From Syntrophomonas sp. UBA5314 (lineage in GTDB: Bacteria; Bacillota; Syntrophomonadia; Syntrophomonadales; Syntrophomonadaceae), in NCBI GenBank assembly GCA_002410325.1, contig DHRK01000008.1:1322-25104 (forward strand): a stretch of 23,783 nucleotides of DNA, in the 5' to 3' direction. The notes under the pieces are model-generated. The model saw only the letters and a list, made by a program, of their open reading frames with translations, searched no databases and was not told where the DNA came from. Shown piece after piece: positions 8,050 to 14,810 of the stretch. A program made the translations under genes and the position numbers. Positions within the stretch are counted from its first letter, which is position 1, and each line of letters begins with the position of its first letter.

Positions 8050-8190
8050 TCGTGATGAAAATCAGGATAATGGAGATCTATGATGCCTAAGTGCCAGCGG
8101 TATAGGGCGTTAAGATCATGAGAATCGGCATACTGGGGTGGGTAGCCTGATAAACAGGCCGCCCATTCTTTATAGAATGGAAAGCAGCGC
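8050..8190 (+). ncRNA. Structured leader element of trkA (shared riboswitch-like class, copy A)
   Basis: The leader contains TGAT-GAAA-ATCA, a GNRA-tetraloop hairpin (8053-8064). At 74 bases from the tetraloop comes GGC-AUACUGGGGUGGGUA-GCC (8128-8148 region). The same pair of hairpins, spaced 70-74 bases, occurs in the leaders of the aminomutase and opuA operons. Immediately downstream GGGUAGCCUG can pair instead with CAGGCCGCCC (about 8140-8164), so the G-rich loop hairpin and this stem exclude each other. A second perfect hairpin CCATTCT-TTAT-AGAATGG follows (8163-8180). Longer nested pairings are GGCGTT (8106-8111) with AGCGCC (8185-8190), and CCTAAG (8086-8091) with CTTAGG (8209-8214), the latter reaching the ribosome site. 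That arrangement suggests control of trkA translation. Identity as a Na+-I (DUF1646) riboswitch is a hypothesis. Confidence 0.6.
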
Positions 8191-8226
8191 CTGAGTGGTG
8201 ATGTAGTCCTTAGGTGGAGAGGCTTT

Positions 8227-9582
8227 ATGAAAGTTATAATTATCGGTGCGGGTAAAGTAGGCTTTAGCATGGCGCAGCTGCTATCGACCGAAAACCACGA
8301 TGTAACAGTAATTGAACAGACGCCGGAGCGGCAGCAGGTATTGGAAGATACGCTTGATGTTCAGGTTATATTAGGCAGTGGCTCATCGACCTCGGTGTTG
8401 CAGTCGGCTGGAGTAGGTGATGCTGATATGCTGCTGGCGGTTACAGAATATGATGAGCTTAATATGGTAGCCTGTTTAATCGCCAAACAGTACGGAGCCA
8501 AAACAACCGTGGCCAGGGTTCGCAACCCGGAGTATCTGGAGGTGAAAGGATTCTCCTTAAACGGGCTGATGGGTATTGATCTGATAATTAATCCCGAAAG
8601 GGTAACGGCTAACGAAATTGTTGAGATCATAAAAAACCCCGAGGCACTAAATGTTGACTATTATGCCGATGGAAAAGTGCAGCTTCTGGAACTGGAATTA
8701 AAGCCGAACTCCCCGCTGATAGATAAGAAAATTAAGACTTTGGATACATCTATTCCCTACAACATAGTCTCAATTGTACGCAGCCATACTATGCTGGTTC
8801 CCAGTGGAGATGATGTCTTAAAACCCGGAGACCATATCCATCTCATGGCCCGGGCCAGTGATATGAATTCGGTGGAGAGGCTGCTGGGATTCCATTCCCG
8901 CAAGGTGGAGCAGGTAACCATACTGGGAGGCGGGCGTACTGGCTTTTATCTGGCTCAGATTCTTGAGACCAGCCAGCCTTCGATAAGGATTAAAATCATC
9001 GAAAAGGACCTTTCCCGGGCCAATAAAATATCACAAAGATTAAAGCACACCCTGGTGATTAATGGAGACGGCAGCGACTACCAGCTGCTGGGAGAAGAAA
9101 ACATTGCCGTCTCCGATATTTTTGTAGCGGTAACCGATGACGACAAGATCAACCTGCTCTGTTCACTTATAGCCAGTAATTTAGGGGTAAAGAAGACTAT
9201 TTGCCAGGTCAAACGTACCGAAGTATTGCCGCTGGCTGAACAAGTTGGTATAGACACCATACTCAACCCGCGGATCCTTACGGCTGGAGCCATACTGAAA
9301 TACATGCGGGTCGGCGATATCATATCGGTAACCTTGTTCGGAGAAGAACGGGCGGAGATGTTGGAACTTGTAGTCCAACCCGGAGCGGTGGTATTAAACA
9401 AACGACTGAGGGAAATCAAGTTTCCTCGCGGCTCTATGGTCGGGGCGGTGCTTCGCGATAACACGGTTATTATTCCTGACGGGGCTTTCAAATTTGCGGT
9501 CCATGACCGCCTGATCGTCTTTTCCTTGCTTAAAAGCATCCATAAGATAGAGCACCTGTTTAAGAACGGAGGCCGGCATTGA
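8227..9582 (+). CDS. trkA: TrkA, NAD-binding regulatory subunit of the Trk K+ uptake system
   Basis: The 451-residue cytosolic protein is a tandem of two RCK units, each a Rossmann TrkA-N domain followed by a TrkA-C domain. The first dinucleotide motif is IIGAGKVG (about 5-12), with the acidic beta-2 end in TVIEQ. The second is ILGGGRTG (about 233-240), with KIIEKD. The TrkA-C domains lie near residues 145-220 and 370-445. The protein forms the gating ring of the TrkH K+ channel; RCK_C domains of related KtrA proteins bind c-di-AMP, which would match the c-di-AMP riboswitches nearby, though binding here is inference. ATG 8227 has GGAGAGG just upstream, itself within reach of the leader pairing at 8209-8214. 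It overlaps trkH by 4 bases. Confidence 0.95.
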   Translation: MKVIIIGAGKVGFSMAQLLSTENHDVTVIEQTPERQQVLEDTLDVQVILGSGSSTSVLQSAGVGDADMLLAVTEYDELNMVACLIAKQYGAKTTVARVRNPEYLEVKGFSLNGLMGIDLIINPERVTANEIVEIIKNPEALNVDYYADGKVQLLELELKPNSPLIDKKIKTLDTSIPYNIVSIVRSHTMLVPSGDDVLKPGDHIHLMARASDMNSVERLLGFHSRKVEQVTILGGGRTGFYLAQILETSQPSIRIKIIEKDLSRANKISQRLKHTLVINGDGSDYQLLGEENIAVSDIFVAVTDDDKINLLCSLIASNLGVKKTICQVKRTEVLPLAEQVGIDTILNPRILTAGAILKYMRVGDIISVTLFGEERAEMLELVVQPGAVVLNKRLREIKFPRGSMVGAVLRDNTVIIPDGAFKFAVHDRLIVFSLLKSIHKIEHLFKNGGRH

Positions 9583-11030
9583 TCAGGGCGGCAGTTGTTC
9601 TGGGAAATTTAGGCCGGCTAATATTAATAGTCGGCATAGCGATGCTTAGCTGCCTGGGGTGGTCGCTGGCTTATCACGAAGACGTAAGCGTGCCGATTTT
9701 GCAGGCGGCCGCACTCACTATCGGGTGCGGGTTGCTTTTAAAATATGTTTTTCCCAGTCCGGACAGTATCAATTTCAAAGAAGGCTTTGCCGTGGTAAGC
9801 CTGGGATGGGTGGTGGTATCCATCTTTGGCACATTGCCCTACCTCTTCTCCGGATATCTTCTTTCCTTTGCCGATGCCTGGTTTGAGACGGTTTCCGGGT
9901 TTACTACAACCGGGGCCACTGTAGTCAAAGATGTTGAATCCTGGCCCCGGAGCTTGCTGTTCTGGCGCAGCCTCACCCAGTGGCTGGGAGGAATGGGCAT
10001 TATAGCTTTATTTGTCGCGGTTATAAATAGTCTGGGATCGCGGGCCAAGCAGCTGTTCAAAGCCGAAGTGCCAGGCCCTATTTCGGACAGTATCAGTCCG
10101 CGGATTCGAGAAACGGCCCGCAAGCTGTGGTTTACATATCTTATACTCAGTTTTTTATGCGCTCTGCTGCTTTATCTATTCGGGATGGATTCCTTTGACG
10201 CGCTTTGCCATACCTTTGCCACTATGGCTACCGGAGGATTTTCAACCAAGAATACCAGTATAGCCTTCTATTCCAGCCCCTTGATTCAGTGGACATTAAT
10301 TGTCTTTATGTTCATGGCCGGAGCCAACTTTGCTTTGCACTACTTTGCCTTCAAGCAGCGCAATCCCCTGACCTATTTGAAAAACCCGGAATTTAAACTC
10401 TATTCATTGATCATTTTTATCGCCAGCCTGCTGGTTTTCCTGAACCTGAATAAATTATCCTCGTTTTCAGGGTGGGAGGCCCATCTCCGCTCGTCCCTTT
10501 TTCAGATTGTATCGATCGTTACTACGACAGGTTATGCGACCGTCGATTATAACCAGTGGTCATCATTTGCCACGGCCGTTATTCTACTGATGATGTTTGT
10601 CGGAGGATGTTCGGGATCAACTGGAGGAGGCATCAAGCCAGGTCGGTATCTGATGATCTTATTGAGAACCAATATAGAGCTTAAGAAAATGGTCCATCCC
10701 AAAGCTGTTTTTCCCCTGCGCTTTGGACAACGATTTATCAAAGAAGATCTGCTTACCAACGTTTTGCAATTTTTCTTCCTTTATATGATTATTTTGGCAT
10801 TCGGCATGCTGGCGCTAACCGGGTTGGGCCTGGATATCCTGAGCAGCTTTTCGGCTGCCGCCGCCTGCCTGGGCAATGTAGGGCCAGGCCTGGGGATGGT
10901 GGGGCCGACTCAACATTTTGCTTTTTTACCCGATGCCGGGAAATACGTCTTGAGCAGCTTGATGCTGATTGGCAGGCTGGAGATATATCCCATATTGGTA
11001 ATGCTCATTCCCGCCTTTTGGAAGGAATAA
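9579..11030 (+). CDS. trkH: TrkH, K+-translocating membrane subunit
   Basis: The 483-residue membrane protein contains the four pore-loop repeats of the TrkH/KtrB superfamily. Their filters read SGFTTTGATV (about residue 107), MATGGFS (about 217), TTTGYAT (about 315) and CLGNVGPGLG (about 430), each keeping the central Gly. The start is TTG 9579: GGAGG lies at 9568-9572, six bases upstream, and the TTG overlaps the trkA stop (TTGA), implying translational coupling. It assembles as a dimer on the TrkA ring and takes up K+, the first response to hyperosmotic stress in most bacteria. Length is normal for TrkH. A strong hairpin follows at 11123-11148. Confidence 0.95.
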   Translation: MIRAAVVLGNLGRLILIVGIAMLSCLGWSLAYHEDVSVPILQAAALTIGCGLLLKYVFPSPDSINFKEGFAVVSLGWVVVSIFGTLPYLFSGYLLSFADAWFETVSGFTTTGATVVKDVESWPRSLLFWRSLTQWLGGMGIIALFVAVINSLGSRAKQLFKAEVPGPISDSISPRIRETARKLWFTYLILSFLCALLLYLFGMDSFDALCHTFATMATGGFSTKNTSIAFYSSPLIQWTLIVFMFMAGANFALHYFAFKQRNPLTYLKNPEFKLYSLIIFIASLLVFLNLNKLSSFSGWEAHLRSSLFQIVSIVTTTGYATVDYNQWSSFATAVILLMMFVGGCSGSTGGGIKPGRYLMILLRTNIELKKMVHPKAVFPLRFGQRFIKEDLLTNVLQFFFLYMIILAFGMLALTGLGLDILSSFSAAAACLGNVGPGLGMVGPTQHFAFLPDAGKYVLSSLMLIGRLEIYPILVMLIPAFWKE

Positions 11031-11122
11031 CAGAAGCTTTTGCGTACGGTTGCTCTTCACACAACCTTAATTGTGAGCAGAGCGAACATGTGTGGTGCCA
11101 GTAGTGCTTTTGCCGACGGTCT

Positions 11123-11148
11123 GACCTGCCCGTATTCACGGGCAGGTC
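11123..11148. terminator. Terminator-like hairpin between convergent trkH and aminomutase genes
   Basis: GACCTGCCCGT-ATTC-ACGGGCAGGTC is a perfect 11-bp stem with a 4-base loop. It is followed on the plus strand by TTTGGTT, a poor U-tract, and has no U-tract on the minus strand. Its place between two convergent genes supports a bidirectional terminator or an RNA end-protecting hairpin. Confidence 0.6.
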
Positions 11149-11160
11149 TTTGGTTGGCAG

Positions 11161-12405
11161 CTATAATTGAGGACGATCTTCTATTTCAACAATTTTTCCC
11201 TCCCAGGTTTTCAACACCATTTTGTTTTTGCGGTTCTGTAAAATATAGTTGGGCATAAGTGGGATCTTGCCCAGTCCTCCGGGAGCATTAACTATATAGG
11301 TGGGGACGGCTAACCCCGAGGTATGGCCGCGCAATGAACGTATAATGTCCATGCCCTCGGTGATACTGGTTTGAAAGTGCCTGGTCCCCTGTACGTCTTT
11401 GGCATGGAATATATAGTAGGGGCGTACCCTAATTTTTAGCAAATCCTGGCATAGCTTTCTCATGATATGCGGCTGGTCATTTATTTCCCGCAGCAGCACC
11501 GCCTGGTTGCCCAGGACGGCACCCGCTTCTACGAGCCGATCGCAAGCCGCTTTGGCATCTGGCGTAATCTCCAGAGGATGGTTGAACTGGGTATTTATAT
11601 ATATGGGGGGATGGCTGCGTATGATCTCGCACAGATCGGGGGTAATCCTTTGCGGCATGGTTACCGGGACCCTGGTGCCGATGCGTTTTATTTCCACATG
11701 CGGTATTTCATCAAGGGTAGTAAGTATGGATTTCAACGCTTTGTTACTTAGCAGCAAGGCATCCCCGCCCGTAATTAACACATCGCGTATTTCCGTATTA
11801 TTAGCGACATAATCCATAGCCTGGGCAATATCCTCCATGCAGGAATGGCGGTCTACTTCGCCGATATTGCGCCTTCGCTGGCAGTGGCGGCAGTACATGG
11901 CGCACTGGTTGGTGACATTGATGATCATGCGATCCGGATATCTCCTGGTCACACAGGGAGCCGGAGAAGTAAGGGCCTCATTCATGGGGTCCAGGCTGCC
12001 ACCCGGGCTCAACTCTCTTATATCAGGGACTGACTGGCGGTATATGGGGCTGTTTACGTAATCATGGCCCACCAGACTCAAGTAATAGGGGGATATTGCC
12101 CATCGATAGACATTGCTTACCTTGTCGATACGCTTTCTTTCCATATCGCTAAGGCCAAGGATTTGGGCCAGAATAGCACTATCCTTGATTCGATTCTTGA
12201 GCTGCCATTTCCAGTTCGCCCAGTCTGCATCGGAGCCGCCCAAAACCTTTAAAATCTGTTCTTTCCGTGCGGCTGCTTCTTTGCGGACATCTTCAGGGTC
12301 GGGCGCGGCATTCATGGCTTCCAGGAAGGGAAGAACGTCCTCTGTTAATTCCTTGCTTCTGAGAAGAGATTGATACAGATTGTATAGATTCCCTGTTTCT
12401 CTCAT
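11161..12405 (-). CDS. eam: Glutamate 2,3-aminomutase (radical SAM, PLP), makes beta-glutamate
   Basis: The 414-residue protein belongs to the lysine 2,3-aminomutase family. The radical-SAM cluster motif is C168-x3-C172-x2-C175 (NQCAMYCRHC), and the PLP-binding Lys is Lys380 in GGLGKIPLMPNY. Substrate choice can be read from two positions. Lysine 2,3-aminomutase uses Asp293 and Asp330 to hold the lysine side-chain amine. Here the aligned residues are Lys336 (HAKDVQG) and Asn373 (IVNAPGG), the Lys/Asn pair known from Clostridioides difficile glutamate 2,3-aminomutase and with the same 37-residue spacing. The product, beta-glutamate, is a poorly metabolised compatible solute. ATG 12405 is chosen because AAAGGAG sits seven bases upstream; an open frame continues to 12498 but lies in the leader. 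Expression is predicted to be controlled by the c-di-AMP riboswitch at 12528-12643. Confidence 0.9.
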   Translation of the reverse strand: MRETGNLYNLYQSLLRSKELTEDVLPFLEAMNAAPDPEDVRKEAAARKEQILKVLGGSDADWANWKWQLKNRIKDSAILAQILGLSDMERKRIDKVSNVYRWAISPYYLSLVGHDYVNSPIYRQSVPDIRELSPGGSLDPMNEALTSPAPCVTRRYPDRMIINVTNQCAMYCRHCQRRRNIGEVDRHSCMEDIAQAMDYVANNTEIRDVLITGGDALLLSNKALKSILTTLDEIPHVEIKRIGTRVPVTMPQRITPDLCEIIRSHPPIYINTQFNHPLEITPDAKAACDRLVEAGAVLGNQAVLLREINDQPHIMRKLCQDLLKIRVRPYYIFHAKDVQGTRHFQTSITEGMDIIRSLRGHTSGLAVPTYIVNAPGGLGKIPLMPNYILQNRKNKMVLKTWEGKIVEIEDRPQL

Positions 12406-12474
12406 GCTGGCACTCCTTTCCGGTTTCAAAATAGGAATGTTCATAATCGAAAAGGGCCGAGACTTAAAACATGG

Positions 12475-12495
12475 TGCCAAAGGAAGTTCTCTGGC
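12475..12495 (-). terminator. Weak terminator-like hairpin in the aminomutase leader
   Basis: On the minus strand GCCAGAG-N6-CUUUGGC forms a 7-bp stem (one G-U pair). A short U-run (UGUUUU) begins only several bases later. The same CCAGAG...CCUUUGG sequence forms the strong terminator in the opuA leader, so this is its counterpart, perhaps weaker or damaged. Confidence 0.45.
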
Positions 12496-12527
12496 CATAA
12501 GAATATGGTATAACCTCGGATTCCCTT

Positions 12528-12643
12528 TCTAGCGCTTACGAGGTTAGCTGACGGGTTCGGGAGAAGGGAATTCCCTACCATATGGATTCACCCCACTGAT
12601 TGGTTCCCCCGCTCTGCCCCAAGGGGGCAAACTCAGCGCTTTT
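12528..12643 (-). ncRNA. c-di-AMP riboswitch (ydaO/yuaA) upstream of glutamate 2,3-aminomutase
   Basis: The minus strand carries the conserved ydaO blocks in order: GCGCUGAG, a variable stem (GCCCC-CUU-GGGGC), AGCGGGGGAACC, GUGGGGUGAAUCC, a variable stem (AGGGAAUUCCCU), CCCGAACCCGUCAGCUAACC and UCGUAAGCGCU closing P1. Two c-di-AMP molecules bind this RNA in the known class, and binding usually turns the downstream gene off. The 3' AACCTCG of the aptamer can also pair with CGAGGTT about 20 bases downstream (near 12509), a possible antiterminator-like alternative. The aptamer ends about 125 bases before the eam start. Confidence 0.96.
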
Positions 12644-12699
12644 AATAGTCCCCAAAATACTGAACTAAAACAACACCTCCTTTTTACATTAAAAGTTAG

Positions 12700-12822
12700 T
12701 AAGGGGTGGGCATTACCTCGTTAAGGCTACCCACCCCAGTAAGCCAAATTATTGTGATCCATAAAACCGTATCCTTAAGATTGGGGTTACGATGGATCAC
12801 GCAAAACTGGTTTTCACCAGAA
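12700..12822 (-). ncRNA. Second structured leader element upstream of the aminomutase riboswitch (copy B)
   Basis: Reading leftward, CTGGT-GAAA-ACCAG (12807-12820) is a perfect 5-bp hairpin with a GNRA tetraloop. Next comes a 9-bp perfect inverted repeat GTGATCCAT...ATGGATCAC, then GGCU-UACUGGGGUGGGU-AGCC (12725-12745) at 74 bases from the tetraloop. The loop sequence GGGGTGGG is perfectly complementary over 8 bases to CCCACCCC at 12702-12710, so hairpin and alternative helix exclude each other, as in a switch. AACCCCA inside the upstream repeat could also pair with the loop. A conserved AGGAGGTG-N2-GTTTT follows before the c-di-AMP aptamer starts. Homologous elements lie upstream of trkA and of the opuA riboswitch. 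Confidence 0.65.
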
Positions 12823-13069
12823 TTGATCTGACCGTTTCGCTGTTGTTGCATGTTATATGCCAATTACCGGATAATGTATTTGCCTGTGTCTTATTAAGTT
12901 ATACATTTTGTTGATTATTTTTCTCTTATATTAAATAATGGTATGATAAAAATGTGGCAGAATTAGTGCGTTATATTTAATAAAAGAGTATATAACTCAA
13001 CTGTTGAATAGCTTTATTTAGGCCCTGCCAGCACTTTAGAATAACGGACGTTCTTTATAAAAACAGCGG
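12823..13069. other. Gap between the aminomutase leader and opuAC
   Basis: No gene is visible in this AT-rich stretch. It should hold the promoter for the leftward aminomutase leader, but no confident -35/-10 pair could be picked. AAATGTGGCAGAATTAG (12951-12967, plus-strand reading) is shared with the gap upstream of the opuA leader. No clear terminator follows opuAC. Confidence 0.5.
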
Positions 13070-13951
13070 TTATTTTATCCAGCTGTCAACGATACTTTTG
13101 TTATCGTCTCTCCATTTTTTAGCAGCATCAACAGGCGTCATTCCTTCATTGATCAAAGCCTCAAGAGTGCCGATTTGAGCATCGTTCATCTTGAACTTTT
13201 TGAGCATGGCAGCTATCTCGGGGTTTTTTGTGCTAAATCCTTTATTGGCTAGGGTATGGATCTCTTCAGCTGCGCCAAAGGATTTCTTTGGATCATCAAG
13301 GTACTTGAGTTCATATTTGGCAAACATCCAATGAGGACTCCAACCGGTGATAGCGAGCCATTCATTTTTACTGTATGCTTTGTCCAGTGCCGCCATCATG
13401 GCAGGCTCGCTTCCCTGGACCACTTCAAAATCCAGAGCATAGGCCTCCTTAGCCCTGGTCGAGGCTTTCATGATACCAGCACCGGGATCGATTCCTATAA
13501 TCTTGTTGCTAAATTTAGCTTTTTGCTCCTTGAGCTGGGCAATAGAATCGATAGTTACATATTGGGGTACTACGATCCCGATTTTTGCTTCTCCCTGATA
13601 CCATATTCCATAATCTTCAAGGTTATCCTTATACTCGTTCCAGTAGGTTTCATGAGTAACCGGTAGCCAGGCATCCATAAACACATCTATGTCCCCTTTG
13701 CTTAAGCCGACAAAGAGGGGAGCAACATCTAGTTGGGTGAGCTCCACCTTGTACCCCTGTTCCTCCAGAATTACCTTCCACAGGTTGCTTGCGGCTATAT
13801 CCTCCGCCCAGTTTACGTAGCCTATTTTTACCGTTCCTTTATCGGCGGTGGTATTTGCTGGTTGTTGAGTGTTTGAGCAACCGGCAATAAGACCAAAAGC
13901 AAGAACCGTGATAAGAACTAAGTACCATGTAAACTTCCGTTTTCTAGGCAT
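13070..13951 (-). CDS. opuAC: Glycine betaine-type substrate-binding lipoprotein (OpuAC/ProX)
   Basis: The 293-residue protein starts with a lipoprotein signal peptide: basic MPRKRK, a hydrophobic stretch and lipobox LIAGC with Cys25 as the lipidation site. A Ser/Thr/Ala linker leads to the OpuAC-type binding fold. Conserved ligand-site segments are YVNWAED (Trp48), DAWLPVTH (Trp95, His100) and TGWSPHW (Trp204, Trp208); aromatic boxes of Trp residues bind quaternary amines such as glycine betaine and proline betaine in this family. ATG 13951 has AAGGAGG eight bases upstream and follows the permease gene by 13 bases. It is the third gene of the opuAA-opuAB-opuAC operon under the c-di-AMP riboswitch at 16143-16256. 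The exact solute is inferred from family. Confidence 0.93.
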   Translation of the reverse strand: MPRKRKFTWYLVLITVLAFGLIAGCSNTQQPANTTADKGTVKIGYVNWAEDIAASNLWKVILEEQGYKVELTQLDVAPLFVGLSKGDIDVFMDAWLPVTHETYWNEYKDNLEDYGIWYQGEAKIGIVVPQYVTIDSIAQLKEQKAKFSNKIIGIDPGAGIMKASTRAKEAYALDFEVVQGSEPAMMAALDKAYSKNEWLAITGWSPHWMFAKYELKYLDDPKKSFGAAEEIHTLANKGFSTKNPEIAAMLKKFKMNDAQIGTLEALINEGMTPVDAAKKWRDDNKSIVDSWIK

Positions 13952-13964
13952 TCTTATTTCCTCC

Positions 13965-14810
13965 TTATTCTTTATTTTTAAGATCCGTTTTTAAAGAACG
14001 TCCAATTCCTTGTGAAAGCCTGTCTAAAATGATGGCCATTATTACTACCGCTACGCCATATTCAAATCCCATGCCTATCTTGAGTTGACCAATAGCTTCC
14101 AGGACCCCTGCTCCGAGTCCCCCGGCGCCGATCATGGCCGCGATAACCACCATGGACAAGGACAGCATCATGGTCTGGTTTATGCCTGCCATGATAGTGG
14201 GCAGGGCTATCGGAAGTTGAATCTTCCAGAGAAGTTGGGCAGGACTGGAACCAAAAGCTTCCCCAACCTCAACCAGATCTTCGGGAACCTGGCGAATCCC
14301 AAGATCGGTCAGCCTTATGGCAGGCGGCATAGCAAATATTACCGTAGCAAATACAGCTGGAACTTTTCCAATGCCAAAGAATAATAGGGCCGGAATAAGA
14401 TAGACAAAAGAAGGCATGGTTTGCATAAAGTCCAGGATAGGAGAAGTCACCCAGTGAAATCTATCATTCCGGGCGGCAAGAATCCCCAGGGGGACACCAA
14501 TTATAATAGATACCAAAGCTGAAATAATAACTAGAATTAGAGTATCTAAAAAAGACGGCCATAGTTTAAGATTATAGATAAAAAACAAACCGGCTGCAGT
14601 TCCCAGTGCGAGCTTCCAGCCACCAACCCGCCAGGCCAGGACAGCAAATAAAAGTAGAATAAGCCACCAGGGCGTAGCAGACAAAAGGTGCCCAAAATCT
14701 CCTATACCACTGGTAAAAGCGGTGGAAAAGGAATCAAGATTACTGCCGAAGTTGGTTTGCAGCCATTTGATTCCCTGATCGATCATTGGGGCCAGGGGGA
14801 ATTTAGTCAA
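13965..14810 (-). CDS. opuAB: Glycine betaine-type ABC permease (OpuAB/ProW)
   Basis: The protein has about 281 residues. After an amphipathic N-terminus come about seven membrane segments and a binding-protein-dependent permease domain with the EAFGSSPAQLLWKIQLPIALPTIMAG loop that contacts the ATPase (the EAA motif). I start at TTG 14810: AAAGGGGG lies eight bases upstream and the start overlaps the ATPase gene's stop by 8 bases, so translation is coupled. A longer frame reaches ATG 14888 but would overlap opuAA by 86 bases and lacks membrane-permease similarity at its N-terminus; GTG 14819 is another option. Size and order match the ProW/OpuAB family. Confidence 0.92.
   Translation of the reverse strand: MTKFPLAPMIDQGIKWLQTNFGSNLDSFSTAFTSGIGDFGHLLSATPWWLILLLFAVLAWRVGGWKLALGTAAGLFFIYNLKLWPSFLDTLILVIISALVSIIIGVPLGILAARNDRFHWVTSPILDFMQTMPSFVYLIPALLFFGIGKVPAVFATVIFAMPPAIRLTDLGIRQVPEDLVEVGEAFGSSPAQLLWKIQLPIALPTIMAGINQTMMLSLSMVVIAAMIGAGGLGAGVLEAIGQLKIGMGFEYGVAVVIMAIILDRLSQGIGRSLKTDLKNKE

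Noticed and set aside
8211..8226. M-box-like UUAGGUG...AGGCU before trkA
   Set aside because: In real Mg2+ M-box RNAs this segment starts the aptamer; here it directly abuts the start codon, leaving no room.
7893..8270. 125-codon minus-strand frame opposite the trkA leader
   Set aside because: It overlaps the trkA start and the predicted promoter and leader structures, has no good ribosome site, and the residue pattern looks non-coding.
11161..12405. Lysine 2,3-aminomutase (kamA/ablA) as the product
   Set aside because: The two substrate-specifying Asp residues are Lys336 and Asn373, which is the glutamate enzyme pattern; no beta-lysine acetyltransferase gene is adjacent.
12406..12498. Upstream extension of the aminomutase frame to 445 residues
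   Set aside because: The region carries the terminator-like hairpin of the expression platform. A strong AAAGGAG at proper distance fixes the start at 12405.
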